From Roseburia sp. AF12-17LB (lineage in GTDB: Bacteria; Bacillota; Clostridia; Lachnospirales; Lachnospiraceae), in assembly GCF_003479605.1 (NCBI RefSeq), contig NZ_QUHR01000003.1, positions 62,001 through 126,000 on the forward strand: a stretch of DNA of 64,000 nucleotides. Reading direction: 5' to 3'. Each line of letters starts with the position of its first letter. The first letter of the stretch is position 1. Below the pieces are notes generated by a model. That model was not told where the DNA came from. It made no database searches and saw only the letters and a program-made list of their open reading frames with translations. Shown here one piece after another: positions 1 through 8,813 of the stretch. The position numbers were made by a program, and so were the translations under genes.

Positions 1-933
1 AACACCCTTAGCCATTACCACACCAAGGTCAAGTCCCAAGGTAAAGCTCATGAAGCATAATGCAATAAATCCGGCTACTGTAGTAATGGAACTTCCGACT
101 ACAGAAGTAATGGTATTTGAAATTGCATGTGCCATGGCACGATTCTTATCTCCCGGAAACCGTTCCTGATTCTCCTGATAACTGTGCCACAGAAAAATGG
201 AGTAGTCCATGGTAACACCAAGCTGTAAGACTGCCGCCAACGCCTGCGTTACATAGGAAATTTCCCCTTTTATTACGTTACTTCCCAGATTATATACGAT
301 TGCCATTCCGATACTTAATAAGAAGAACAACGGAATGATTGCGGAATCCATTGTCAGGGAAAGTACCAGAACAGATAACAATACTGCAATCAATACATAA
401 AACGGAACCTCTTTGTTGGTCAGATCCTTAATGTCTGTTACAACTGCTGACATACCACTTAAGTAACACTGTTTTGTTGTGATTCCACGAATCTCTTCAA
501 TGGCATCCATTGTCTCATCTGCTGACATGGAAGTATCAAACAAAACCGCCATCAGCGTGCTGTCCGATTCATCATTGTTGAATATGTCATAAATTTCATC
601 CGGCAATACGTCCATTGGTACGGATAAGTCTGCCAGTGAATCATACCATATAACAGATTTAACATGGTCTACATCTGCAATCTGTTCCCGAAGGGTGGAG
701 ATATCTTTATCTTCCATACCTTCAATGACACATAGGGAAAATGCTCCTGTACCGAACTCATCTACCAGAATATCCTGTCCTTTCATGGACTCTAATTCAT
801 CTGGCAGATAGGAAAGGATATCATAGTTAACCCTTGTGTTAAAGTAACCAAATGCTGCTGGAATCAGTAAAGCAAAACTGATAATAAGTATCAGGACTCT
901 GTGCTTTACGACGCCCTTTCCAAATTTAATCAT
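1..933 (-). CDS. MMPL/RND-family membrane exporter, 3' end cut by the window
   Basis: The 311 visible codons open with a basic stretch and a membrane segment (VLILIISFALLIPAAFGYF), followed by an extracytoplasmic region and several membrane segments including VLIAVLLSVLVLSLTMDS and TTVAGFIALCFMS. The motif GVTMDYSIFLWHSYQE matches the conserved D-Y-x-x-F/L segment of MMPL proteins, which carry the proton-relay aspartate. The start is the ATG at 933, preceded by GGTAAAGAG. The open frame runs off position 1, so only the N-terminal part is here. The gene follows a TetR-family regulator on the same strand, a common arrangement for regulated lipid or drug exporters. The substrate cannot be read from sequence. 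Confidence 0.85.
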   Translation of the reverse strand, partial: MIKFGKGVVKHRVLILIISFALLIPAAFGYFNTRVNYDILSYLPDELESMKGQDILVDEFGTGAFSLCVIEGMEDKDISTLREQIADVDHVKSVIWYDSLADLSVPMDVLPDEIYDIFNNDESDSTLMAVLFDTSMSADETMDAIEEIRGITTKQCYLSGMSAVVTDIKDLTNKEVPFYVLIAVLLSVLVLSLTMDSAIIPLFFLLSIGMAIVYNLGSNVIKGEISYVTQALAAVLQLGVTMDYSIFLWHSYQENQERFPGDKNRAMAHAISNTITSVVGSSITTVAGFIALCFMSFTLGLDLGVVMAKGV

Positions 934-979
934 CTCTTTACCATCTCTTTCTTTTTCATGTTTTTCTAGGTAAGAGTAT

Positions 980-1018
980 AAAAAAAAAGACTGCATCCGA
1001 ACATATGCAATCTTTTTT
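980..1018 (-). terminator. Rho-independent terminator or attenuator between tetR-like gene and MMPL gene
   Basis: An eight-base A-rich arm plus TGCAT pairs with ATGCA plus TCTTTTTT, and on the minus strand the stem ends in a run of nine T residues. It lies after the TetR gene and only 47 bp before the MMPL start, so any promoter in the inverted-repeat region upstream must read through it. Confidence 0.55.
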
Positions 1019-1032
1019 GGCTGTATCAATCC

Positions 1033-1090
1033 AATATACAAATTGTTGAATCTGTAACAGTTGCTATACATATCTGCCAATTTGTATATT
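1033..1090. promoter_or_regulatory. 13-bp perfect inverted repeat, candidate TetR operator
   Basis: AATATACAAATTG at 1033-1045 is repeated in exact inverse at 1078-1090, 32 bp apart; the right arm overlaps the stop codon of the TetR gene. Long separated arms of this kind between a TetR regulator and the gene behind it fit paired operator half-regions or a looped operator, but could also be part of a transcript hairpin. Confidence 0.45.
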
Positions 1091-1655
1091 AATTATCGCC
1101 TGTAATATCTGCGATAGAATTGCGAATCATATAATTATAAATATCCGACATCTCTTTTGCCGGCATAGACATTCCACTTTTTATCCAGGTAATTACCAGA
1201 AAACATAAGGACTGGGCATGATACCGGGCAATCCGCTCTTTTGTAAGCCATGGCGATGGAATCTTCTTATCCAGATTCTTCTCTTCCAATACTTCTATCA
1301 ATGTTCCCGTAATACATTCCTTTACAATATCTTCAAAAGAATTCTGTCCCTCTAGGCGGCTTGCTTTGGTATAGAAATCTTTTTCTTTTTCAATACCAGC
1401 AAATATAATAATTAACGCCTGATCAATCATTCCATTCTGAATCAACGGCTTTACCGGCTCTAATAATTCAGTCCGGATAATCCACTCTAACAGTTCATAC
1501 TTATCCTGAAAATGATTATAAAAGGTCGGACGGATAACTCCCGCTTTATCAGTTATCTCCTTGATTGTAATCTTTTCTATAGGTTGCTTGATTGTCAGCT
1601 CTTTTAGGCTCTCCGCAAGCAGTGTATCGATTGCGTTCCTTCCCTGATTCGTCAT
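1089..1655 (-). CDS. TetR/AcrR-family transcriptional regulator
   Basis: 188 residues, usual for the family. Residues about 8-55 form the DNA-binding domain: the run KITIKEITDKAGVIRPTFYNHF is followed by DKYELLEWII, the typical TetR helix-turn-helix with the TFYNHF recognition helix. The C-terminal half is a helical ligand or dimer domain with no recognised subfamily signature. The ATG at 1655 has GAGGAAGTT in front. It precedes the MMPL exporter on the same strand and probably controls it, by repression released on ligand binding; that role is inferred from position and from the inverted repeat at its 3' end. It follows the HD-GYP gene by 32 bp and may share its transcript. Confidence 0.88.
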   Translation of the reverse strand: MTNQGRNAIDTLLAESLKELTIKQPIEKITIKEITDKAGVIRPTFYNHFQDKYELLEWIIRTELLEPVKPLIQNGMIDQALIIIFAGIEKEKDFYTKASRLEGQNSFEDIVKECITGTLIEVLEEKNLDKKIPSPWLTKERIARYHAQSLCFLVITWIKSGMSMPAKEMSDIYNYMIRNSIADITGDN

Positions 1656-1687
1656 AACTTCCTCTCATCTTCCTATCAAACAGCCGT

Positions 1688-2740
1688 CTAAACGACCAGT
1701 CGCACTATGGTGATACTTCTTGCTTCCTTATCATTCTTAAGGTCTATGATTTCTCCTGTATCACAGACTTTTACAATGGGGCGAAGCACAAATCCCTGAT
1801 AATTATGCTTTACTACTGCCATTCTGCCATCAGAAAGTTCCACTTCACAGCCTGCCGGATAGACAGCCACCCAGCGTAAAAATACTTCCACCAGCTTCGG
1901 ATCAAACTCCGAACCGTTCATTGCCATTATATATTCAATGACATCTGCCGGCGGCATCGGATCACGGTATGGCCGTTTTGAAATCATGGCATCATACACA
2001 TCTGCCAGCTTGATAATTCTTCCATAAATACTGATTTCATCACCGGATTTGCGCATCGGATAACCTTCGCCATTATAGCATTCATGATGTTCTAATACAC
2101 CAAGATATACTTCCGGTGCGAAATCAAAATTATCCCTCAGGAACTCATATCCTAACTTCGGATGCTGTAATACGATTCTTCTTTCATCCTCGGTCAGTGC
2201 ACGACGTGCATTTAATATATCTATCTCTAAGAATTTCTTTCCGATATCGTGAAGTAATGCAGCCGTAGTAAGAATGCGGAGCTCATACTCATTCATTCCA
2301 TAATGTGCTCCGATTACTGCGGATAAAATTCCCACATTTACAGAATGAAAATAAGTATAATCATCATAATTCTTAAGACTCATCATGTTATACATTACTT
2401 CTTCATTTTCCAGAAGACTGTCCACCACCTGCATGACAGCTTCCCGAATCTGCCATTCCTGTTCGCTGACATCTTCCTCTTCCATACGGTCAATAAACAG
2501 ACGATGTACTATTTCCAGGCTCTTTGAGTGAATAGACGGCTTAATTACTTCGGCAATCTCTATTTCTTCGGAAAACTTATCATCAATATAAAGACCCGGA
2601 TAACCCATCTTATCCAGATTCTCTATCTGCTCCTGATTTAAAATCTGATGTCTGCCTAAAAGCATGACTCCCTGACCGTCTAATATGTCCTGAGCCAGTA
2701 CCATTCCGGCCTCCACCTTTTTTATTGGTAGATAACGCAT
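1688..2740 (-). CDS. HD-GYP domain protein, probable cyclic-di-GMP phosphodiesterase
   Basis: 350 residues. An N-terminal region of about 110 residues (starting MRYLPIKKVEAGMVLAQDI) resembles the short domain often placed before HD-GYP modules. The catalytic domain shows the metal-binding pairs: HSVNVG, LLHDIGK and HHECYNGEGYP, the last being the GYP signature, then RIIKLADVYDAMISKRPYR. HD-GYP enzymes with intact HD and GYP motifs hydrolyse cyclic-di-GMP or related dinucleotides. No receiver or membrane segment is present, so it is probably cytosolic. GAGGAG precedes the ATG at 2740. The last 35 residues (DGRMAVVKHNYQGFVLRPIV) are a small extra beta domain beyond the usual HD-GYP end. Confidence 0.9.
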   Translation of the reverse strand: MRYLPIKKVEAGMVLAQDILDGQGVMLLGRHQILNQEQIENLDKMGYPGLYIDDKFSEEIEIAEVIKPSIHSKSLEIVHRLFIDRMEEEDVSEQEWQIREAVMQVVDSLLENEEVMYNMMSLKNYDDYTYFHSVNVGILSAVIGAHYGMNEYELRILTTAALLHDIGKKFLEIDILNARRALTEDERRIVLQHPKLGYEFLRDNFDFAPEVYLGVLEHHECYNGEGYPMRKSGDEISIYGRIIKLADVYDAMISKRPYRDPMPPADVIEYIMAMNGSEFDPKLVEVFLRWVAVYPAGCEVELSDGRMAVVKHNYQGFVLRPIVKVCDTGEIIDLKNDKEARSITIVRLVV

Positions 2741-2814
2741 CTAAATTGCTCCTCTTTGTCTTTTGTTACCCCACACGCCTATTCTATAACATTTTATCTG
2801 CGATTACAACTTTT

Positions 2815-3045
2815 TTACTCATCAAATTCTACCGTCACAAAAAAGCCCTTCGGTGTTTCCTTTACGGCCACTACCGTCCCTTCGGTAGACTTCAGGCGTT
2901 CCCGGAAGGTATAATTTGCTGACATTGCAAATGCATTTCCAAGTGTATAGTAATAGGAAGTCGGCAGCTTACTCTCTGTCACCGGTAACACATCTCCTAC
3001 TTCCAGTAACCCGGTTCTCTCCATTTTAAACTCCATCTGCCGCAT
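2815..3045 (-). CDS. Small conserved hypothetical protein, 76 aa
   Basis: No family is recognised. The protein is soluble and slightly acidic, with beta-rich segments ([19 protein letters not shown] at the end) that suggest a small barrel. Its reality is supported by a strong ribosome site, GGAGG, nine bases before the ATG at 3045, and by its place in a same-strand run with the DUF308 gene 31 bp upstream. Function unknown. Confidence 0.65.
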   Translation of the reverse strand: MRQMEFKMERTGLLEVGDVLPVTESKLPTSYYYTLGNAFAMSANYTFRERLKSTEGTVVAVKETPKGFFVTVEFDE

Positions 3046-3076
3046 TGATAATACGCCTCCTGATTATGCTTCTAAA

Positions 3077-3673
3077 TTATTCATTTTCTTCCGAATCTTC
3101 TTCTACCGCTTCCACATCAATGGCCTCTTCCGCCTGTTTTGCCGCTTTGACAGCACCTGCCACACGATATACTACAAACAAATCACTCAGCCCGTCATAA
3201 ATCAGTGCAATTCCTACAATTACCATAGCAATCTGTACCATCTCGATGGCTTTCCAGATTAATAATATTCCGAATGCAAAATTAAGAATTGTAATCAAAA
3301 GCAGGATTCCCCATGCTGTGTCACCATTCTGCTTTGCTTCGATGGTCATCCGTAAGTCTTCCAGACCATGCATCAGCAATACGACTCCGATTACTACTGG
3401 GAATATCTTTGCAAAGTTCAATGGCTGTACCAGAATCCATACCCCCAAAATAACCAGTGCAATTCCGGTTGCCAGTCCCAGCCTGCTTTCGAGTTTATTT
3501 CTCATATAAGAAATAATATGTCCGATTCCCATCACGCATAAAATAGCTGCTAAAATATAGCAAAGTACCTTTGTTACCTGTGCAGGCCATATCATAAGAA
3601 TAACTCCCAGTGCCACACAAAGAATGGCGGATAATATAACATCTGCTTTGATTCTCTTTAATGTTTCCCTCAT
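3077..3673 (-). CDS. HdeD/DUF308-family membrane protein
   Basis: 198 residues with about six closely spaced hydrophobic segments arranged as three similar pairs (VILSAILCVALGVILMIWP, GLATGIALVILGVWILVQP, GILLLITILNFAFGILLIW), the repeat pattern of the DUF308/HdeD family, ending in an acidic cytoplasmic tail (EEAIDVEAVEEDSEENE). HdeD is linked to acid stress in Escherichia coli; for Firmicute members no role is established. GGAAGGAG stands 11 bases before the ATG at 3673. Confidence 0.8.
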   Translation of the reverse strand: MRETLKRIKADVILSAILCVALGVILMIWPAQVTKVLCYILAAILCVMGIGHIISYMRNKLESRLGLATGIALVILGVWILVQPLNFAKIFPVVIGVVLLMHGLEDLRMTIEAKQNGDTAWGILLLITILNFAFGILLIWKAIEMVQIAMVIVGIALIYDGLSDLFVVYRVAGAVKAAKQAEEAIDVEAVEEDSEENE

Positions 3674-3719
3674 AATAAATACGCTCCTTCCACTTATTTT
3701 TTTATTTCATTTCTTTCAT

Positions 3720-4199
3720 TTATTTTGCAGTAATATCTGCATAGGCTGCTCCGGTTACTGCCACTAAGTCTGCCGGAGATAATGCCATGGATGTGCCGAT
3801 TCTTCCGCCACTGATATAGATTTTATCAAACTGTTCCATGCTTTTATCCAAAATGGTCGGGAACTGTTTCTTCATTCCAAGGGGGCTGCAGCCGCCTCTT
3901 ACATAACCGGTAATCTTTGTAATATCTTTTACATGAATCATTTCTACGGATTTCTCGCCGGCCGCTCTTGCTGCCGCCTTTAAATCCACCTCTTCTGCAA
4001 TCTGTACCACAAAGACATAATATGCCTTGCTTTTTCCCTGCATGACCAGTGTCTTATACGTCTGCTCCACCGGTGCTCCGGTAAGCTCTGCCGTATGCAG
4101 TCCGTCAATAAATTCATCACATTCATAATTTAAGATTTCATATGCCACTTTATGCCGGTCTAAAATCCGCATGGCATTAGTCTTTACTTCTTTTCCCAT
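3720..4199 (-). CDS. ybaK: YbaK/EbsC-family Cys-tRNA(Pro)/Cys-tRNA(Cys) deacylase
   Basis: 159 residues, full length. These small proteins hydrolyse Cys-tRNA(Pro), correcting prolyl-tRNA synthetase mischarging. Recognisable are VEQTYKTLVMQGKSKAYYVFVV, the catalytic-lysine region EEVDLKAAARAAGEKSVEM, the GYVRGGCSPLGMKKQFPT segment and the glycine-rich tail IYISGGRIGTSMALSPADL. AAGGAG precedes the ATG at 4199. It sits 33 bp after the gene upstream and could be cotranscribed with it; both act on tRNA. Confidence 0.93.
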   Translation of the reverse strand: MGKEVKTNAMRILDRHKVAYEILNYECDEFIDGLHTAELTGAPVEQTYKTLVMQGKSKAYYVFVVQIAEEVDLKAAARAAGEKSVEMIHVKDITKITGYVRGGCSPLGMKKQFPTILDKSMEQFDKIYISGGRIGTSMALSPADLVAVTGAAYADITAK

Positions 4200-4232
4200 G
4201 GTTTTATGCTCCTTTTGGGTTCTTTTTGCATG

Positions 4233-5393
4233 TTACTCATCCGCTCCATTCACATAGGTTTCTAAAAAAGAATGTTTTACCCCATCTTTCTTATAAGCGA
4301 TAATGGTACTTAAATTTACATTTTCCACACTGCGGAAGATATTATTTTCCACATATGGATTCACTTCTTTTAATCTGGCAATCAGCTGTTTGATTTCCAT
4401 CCGTTTTGATACGGTACGTCCATCCGGGTCACAGGTGGTACAGGTATCGGTAAAATGGCAGGCACACTGGATAAAATGCAAATCATTATAATCTCTCCAG
4501 TGCTTGATATCATCCTCCCGGATTAAATACATCGGACGAATCAGTTCCATTCCTTCAAAATTCGTGCTGTGAAGCTTCGGCATCATGGTCTGTACCTGTG
4601 CACCATAGAGCATTCCCATTAAAATAGTCTCAATGACATCATCATAATGATGTCCCAGTGCAATCTTATTACAGCCTAATTCCTTTGCCTTACTATATAA
4701 ATAACCGCGGCGCATTCTCGCACACAGATAGCACGGAGAATTTTCAATCTCATATACCGCATCAAAAATCTGTGTTTCAAATACCGTAATCGGAATCTGC
4801 ATCAGCTCTGCATTCCGTTCAATCACTTTACGGTTCATCTCACTGTATCCCGGATCCATCACTAAGAATACCAGTTCAAATTGGAATTTATTATGCCGCT
4901 GCAATTCCTGAAAGAGCTTTGCCATCAGCATGGAGTCTTTACCACCGGAAATACATACTGCCACTTTGTCTCCCGGCTGCAACAGTTCGTATTCATTGAT
5001 TGCTTTTGCGAATTTACTAAAGATTGCTTTATGAAATTTCTTGCGGATGCTCTTCTCAATTTCCTGACAGCGTTCCTCTTTCTCTGATGTTTTCTTCTGG
5101 AAACTGTCCAGCAGATATGCGCCATAGCCGCCCTCTAAGCTGACTGCATCAAAACCTTCTTCCCTTAGTCTTTCCGCTGCTCCGATACTGTTGATTCCTT
5201 TGGCACAAAATAGTATCAGACGCTTGTCTGCCGATAGTTCCTCTTTTCTCAAAAGAATCTCCTGCTCCGGCAGATTGACTGCTCCCCTGATACTTCCATA
5301 GCGGAAGGCATCCTCATTTCTGATATCGATTAACTGGTATTCCCCAGTCTTATATTCTTTTAATTGTGCCAGATTAATCTCAGTATCTGCCAT
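4233..5393 (-). CDS. Rhodanese domain fused to TtcA-like PP-loop tRNA thiolase
   Basis: The first 95 residues are a rhodanese domain with the active-site cysteine in LILFCAKG. After a charged linker follows a TtcA/TtuA-type adenylating domain with the PP-loop SGGKDS, then NSPCYLCARMRR, GHHYDDVIETILMGMLYG and CACHFTDTCTTCD, cysteines expected to bind an iron-sulfur cluster or zinc. Such enzymes insert sulfur into tRNA bases (2-thiocytidine or 2-thiouridine); the fused rhodanese probably supplies persulfide sulfur. The frame is open from an ATG at 5414, but AAGGAG lies inside those first codons, eight bases before the ATG at 5393, so 5393 is the better start (386 aa). Exact target base is not determined. 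Confidence 0.88.
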   Translation of the reverse strand: MADTEINLAQLKEYKTGEYQLIDIRNEDAFRYGSIRGAVNLPEQEILLRKEELSADKRLILFCAKGINSIGAAERLREEGFDAVSLEGGYGAYLLDSFQKKTSEKEERCQEIEKSIRKKFHKAIFSKFAKAINEYELLQPGDKVAVCISGGKDSMLMAKLFQELQRHNKFQFELVFLVMDPGYSEMNRKVIERNAELMQIPITVFETQIFDAVYEIENSPCYLCARMRRGYLYSKAKELGCNKIALGHHYDDVIETILMGMLYGAQVQTMMPKLHSTNFEGMELIRPMYLIREDDIKHWRDYNDLHFIQCACHFTDTCTTCDPDGRTVSKRMEIKQLIARLKEVNPYVENNIFRSVENVNLSTIIAYKKDGVKHSFLETYVNGADE

Positions 5394-5432
5394 GCTTCCG
5401 CTCCTTACTTTCAATTTTTCTCTTATTTTATA

Positions 5433-6758
5433 CTAGGCGTTTTCTTTTATCAATACCTTCTGTTTCCATTTTCCGCTCCGCCACCGTAAAATCATTCCCA
5501 CTGCCCGGACACATTCATCCATTGCCATACCGATATATGCTCCACAAACCAGCAATCCAAGATGAATTCCGAAGAAATAAGTTCCCCCCACCGCACACAG
5601 GTACATGAATATCGCAGCAATTACTGTAGTAAATGCTGCATCGCCGCTGGTCTTTAAAGCATTTCCGTATACCAGATTAGTCACCCGTCCAATTTCAAGG
5701 ACAATATCGATTGCCAGCAGCTTTCCAACCAGAGATACCATCTGTGGGTCATCCGTAAACATCCGTATCAGCCAGTGGGACGATAATGCAAAGATGCTCT
5801 CCAGTATCGTCGCAACAATTACGCCTACAACTGCTGCTTTTCTGGTTCCTTTATCACAGGCTTCATAATCCTGTGCACCTATCCGCCAGCCGACCATAAT
5901 TGCATTTGCCTGGGCTAACGCTGCACCTACGCAGTAAGAAAAATTTGTAATCTGCATGGCATAGGAACGGGCTGTTACGTTCATTCCATTGGCATCCATC
6001 TGATTTAAGAAACGGATAATCAAAGTCATTGCCACATTATATAGTGCTGTTTCCAAGGCAGAAGGCAGTCCGATCTTGACAATCTGTCCGAATACCACAC
6101 GGTTCTTAAGCCTCTCCTTCTTCTCCTTCGCATGAATATAATAATGTCCGAAGCAGATTACCAGGCCAAGATTCAATACCCTTGAAATTACTGTTGCTGC
6201 AGCAACTCCTGCTACTCCATAGTGGAACCCAAAAAGGAATACTGCATTTAAGATAAGATTTAAAATGTTGGCAGATACCGTTGCCACAAGAGGCTGTCTG
6301 GTATATCCAAACGCTCTTAAGTAGCTGGAGAAAATCGGAATCAGTGCGTTTAAAATACATCCGCCTCCCACAATCCTAAGATATGTTTTTGCATACTCCA
6401 TCAGAGAATCTGCCACACCAACCGCTGATAATATCATTCCTGACTGGAAGAACAAAAATACCGCAAGAATTGCTCCTACAATAGCGTTAAATAACATGCC
6501 AAGCTGTCTTGCCTGATATGCAATCCCCTCTTTTCCGGCACCGATATACTGCGTCATAACCGCAATCATTCCGGCTGAAATAACAGAAAACATAATGATA
6601 AAAATACCTATATAGGTATTGGCTGTTCCAACAGCACCGACTGCTGCATCTCCCACAGATGAAAGCATCAGTGTATCCACCATGCCGGAAAGCATATAAC
6701 ATAATGTTTCCAGGCAGATTGGTACAAACAATTGTCCAAGAGTTTTCTTTTGTTCCAC
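5433..6758 (-). CDS. MATE-family efflux transporter
   Basis: 441 residues and about twelve membrane segments in two similar halves, as in MatE-family Na+ or H+ coupled multidrug exporters. The N-terminus carries the typical LFVPICLETLCYMLSGMVDTLMLSSVGDAAVGAVG segment, seen here at residues 10-44. Start is GTG at 6758, preceded by GAGGACAAAAC. The next gene downstream begins 39 bp away. Substrate unknown. Confidence 0.92.
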   Translation of the reverse strand: MEQKKTLGQLFVPICLETLCYMLSGMVDTLMLSSVGDAAVGAVGTANTYIGIFIIMFSVISAGMIAVMTQYIGAGKEGIAYQARQLGMLFNAIVGAILAVFLFFQSGMILSAVGVADSLMEYAKTYLRIVGGGCILNALIPIFSSYLRAFGYTRQPLVATVSANILNLILNAVFLFGFHYGVAGVAAATVISRVLNLGLVICFGHYYIHAKEKKERLKNRVVFGQIVKIGLPSALETALYNVAMTLIIRFLNQMDANGMNVTARSYAMQITNFSYCVGAALAQANAIMVGWRIGAQDYEACDKGTRKAAVVGVIVATILESIFALSSHWLIRMFTDDPQMVSLVGKLLAIDIVLEIGRVTNLVYGNALKTSGDAAFTTVIAAIFMYLCAVGGTYFFGIHLGLLVCGAYIGMAMDECVRAVGMILRWRSGKWKQKVLIKENA

Positions 6759-6825
6759 GTTTTGTCCTCTTTCTTTTCTTTCGATAGTTCTTTACATTTT
6801 ATAATTTATCTTTTTGAATGGCGTC

Positions 6826-7040
6826 TGTGTAGTCTGCCAAGACGGGATGCGGTATCAGGGTGTAAGTAGTATCTGGAATTTGTTTTTTCGTTGTCTCTGT
6901 TCCGGCAACCGGTGCAAAGTCACATCCCTGTTCCTATGCACCTCGCTGGTACATCCCTGTACCAGCGTTGCCAGATAAAGAACAAATTCCAGATACTACT
7001 AACAGCCCCGATAAGCATCCCTGCTTTGGCAGACTACACA
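6826..7040 (+). repeat. Structured palindromic element, copy A
   Basis: Nested inverted repeats: outer arms of 15 bp (6826-6840 with 7026-7040), inner arms of 20 bp (6865-6884 with 6981-7000), then GGCAAC/GTTGCC (6904-6909 with 6967-6972) closing two hairpins, GGTGCA/TGCACC and GCTGGTAC/GTACCAGC. The same two-hairpin core with the loop TCACATCCNTGTTC recurs at 35.3 and 44.2 kb. This copy is the shortest (215 bp) and is antisense to both neighbouring genes. No coding potential. Confidence 0.75.
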
Positions 7041-7117
7041 AACGTTTATCTAAATAGCAAATACTAAATAGCAAGCTGCAAATAATAATAAAATCAATAG
7101 CTATGCGCAATTACAAG

Positions 7118-7175
7118 AAAATCCTGCGGACGCAAATGTAACAAACTTACATTTATTTTTGGTCTGCAGGATTTT
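7118..7175 (-). terminator. Inverted repeat downstream of the antiporter gene
   Basis: AAAATCCTGC at 7118-7127 pairs with GCAGGATTTT at 7166-7175, extended by GAC/GTC, and encloses a second hairpin AAATGTAA/TTACATTT. It lies 22 bp after the antiporter stop codon and probably ends or stabilises that transcript; there is no strong T run on the minus strand. Confidence 0.5.
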
Positions 7176-7197
7176 ATTTTACTGCGCTATCTGACTT

Positions 7198-8394
7198 TTA
7201 TGCTGCCGGCTGTTCAGACTGTTTATCATGCATTACCAGCTTCAGCAGAATCGGGGTAATCAATGTTGTCACGATTACTACCAGTACGATTGGTGCGAAG
7301 AATCTATCGTCTAACATGCCGCACTGATATCCCTTCTGGGCAACAATTAACGCAACCTCACCACGGGAAATCATTCCGACACCAATCTGTAATGCTTCTT
7401 TATTTGTATAGCGGCAGAACTTTGCGCCCAGTCCGCATCCAACCACCTTGGTCAGTAAAGCAATAACTAAAAGGATAATGGTAAATCCTACCATAGAACC
7501 TGTCATTCCGTCTAAGGATGTCTTAATACCGATACTTGCGAAGAATACCGGTGAGAAGAATAAGTAAGACGGGAAGTTGATTCTGTCTTTTACATATTCA
7601 CCATTCTTCATGCTGCAAAGCATCAGTCCTGCAAAATATGCCCCTGTAATATCTGCAATGCCGAAGAATTTTTCCGATACATAGGATAACAGGAAGCAGA
7701 ATGCCAGTGCAAATACAGTAACACGTCTTTTCTGACCTTCGCTTTCAATTAATGGTTTGCATTTTGATACCAGGAAGAATAAGATTCCGATTACAATAAA
7801 GTAAAGGACTATCTTAACCATAACAGTAACCGGATTTACGCTGGTATCCTTTAAGCTTGTTACAATGGTAAGTACAATAATTCCAAGAATATCGTCAATA
7901 ACGGCTGCGCCAAGAATGGTTGTTCCGACTCTTCCCTTTAAACGTCCCAGTTCACGCAATGTTTCTACTGTAATACTCACAGATGTTGCTGTCAGCACAA
8001 CTCCGATAAAGACAGATTTCAATACCTCCTGATAATCTGCAAAATCTGTATGGAAATACAATGCATACCCTAAAAATCCACCAATCAGAGGAACAATAAC
8101 TCCGATTAAAGCAACGATAAAGGATGCCAATGCATTTGCCTTGATTTCTTTCAGATCAGTCTCCAGTCCTGCGGAGAACATCAGAAAAATAACTCCGATT
8201 TCAGCTGTAATTTCAAGGTATACTCCGTTGGTTCCATCCAGTGTGATAAGTTTTAATACAGATGGTCCTAAAATAATACCGGCTGCCAGTGCTCCTACTA
8301 CTGCCGGCATATGCACTTTTCGTGAGAAAAGTCCTAATACTTTTGTTGAAATTAAAATAATTGCTAAAAAAAGCAGAAATTCATAAGATTCCAT
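7198..8394 (-). CDS. CPA2-family Na+/H+ or K+/H+ antiporter (KefB-like membrane domain)
   Basis: 398 residues, about twelve membrane segments, no C-terminal TrkA-N domain. Recognisable features are the N-terminal HMPAVVGALAAGIILGPSVL, the GVVLTATSVSITVETLREL discontinuous helix, GAAVIDDILGIIVL with the paired aspartates used for cation/proton exchange, and SRGEVALIVAQKG near the end. Such proteins swap cytosolic Na+ or K+ for protons in pH and salt homeostasis. GAGGTCATATT precedes the ATG at 8394. Ion specificity is not readable. Confidence 0.9.
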   Translation of the reverse strand: MESYEFLLFLAIILISTKVLGLFSRKVHMPAVVGALAAGIILGPSVLKLITLDGTNGVYLEITAEIGVIFLMFSAGLETDLKEIKANALASFIVALIGVIVPLIGGFLGYALYFHTDFADYQEVLKSVFIGVVLTATSVSITVETLRELGRLKGRVGTTILGAAVIDDILGIIVLTIVTSLKDTSVNPVTVMVKIVLYFIVIGILFFLVSKCKPLIESEGQKRRVTVFALAFCFLLSYVSEKFFGIADITGAYFAGLMLCSMKNGEYVKDRINFPSYLFFSPVFFASIGIKTSLDGMTGSMVGFTIILLVIALLTKVVGCGLGAKFCRYTNKEALQIGVGMISRGEVALIVAQKGYQCGMLDDRFFAPIVLVVIVTTLITPILLKLVMHDKQSEQPAA

Positions 8395-8813
8395 AATATG
8401 ACCTCTTTCCTTTCTTCTCTTGTTTTTTCTTTTTACATTCTCCTAAACCCGGAACTATGTTAACTCTTTTTGTTGGTAATAGCAATATATTTTTTCTTTT
8501 TTTGTTACTTAATATTTATATATTTTCCAGATTTTTTTGTTACTTTTTCACAATTAGAAATCAGTCCTTCTTTTTGGCATGAAAAAACAGCCCTTCCGGA
8601 CTGTTTTTTCGAGGAGTTTAGTTATGAAAATGTTTCATCTATTAAAAGGAAATTATTGCCACTTTTTTCTCAAACGAAAGGAAATCTGTTTTTTTATTTT
8701 TGCGTTCCTTCATTTGATAGATTCATTATAGCCATGAAATGTGTCTAAAGTGTGTCAGTTTTCGAAAAGGATTCTAAAAAAATCTAAAAAAATATTCCCA
8801 TTTAATTTATATT
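8395..8813. other. AT-rich intergenic interval
   Basis: 419 bp of very AT-rich sequence between murI and the antiporter gene. Apart from one hairpin at 8581-8610 nothing convincing is seen; the antiporter promoter presumably lies here on the minus strand but no good -35/-10 pair stands out. Confidence 0.6.
8581..8610. terminator. Hairpin, probable (bidirectional) terminator
   Basis: GAAAAAACAG and CTGTTTTTTC form a perfect 10-bp stem with a 10-base loop. It is about 200 bp after the murI stop codon; T-rich arms on both strands allow termination in either direction. Confidence 0.6.

Larger units (their letters stand above)
6759..7197. other. Gene-free interval carrying palindromic element copy A
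   Basis: No credible gene. The interval holds the large inverted-repeat element at 6826-7040 and then a second, unrelated inverted repeat at 7118-7175 that ends the antiporter transcript. Confidence 0.8.

Noticed and set aside
8624..8731. 35-codon plus-strand frame behind GAGGAG in the AT-rich interval
   Set aside because: Very AT-rich, low-complexity product, follows a terminator hairpin and has no supporting context.
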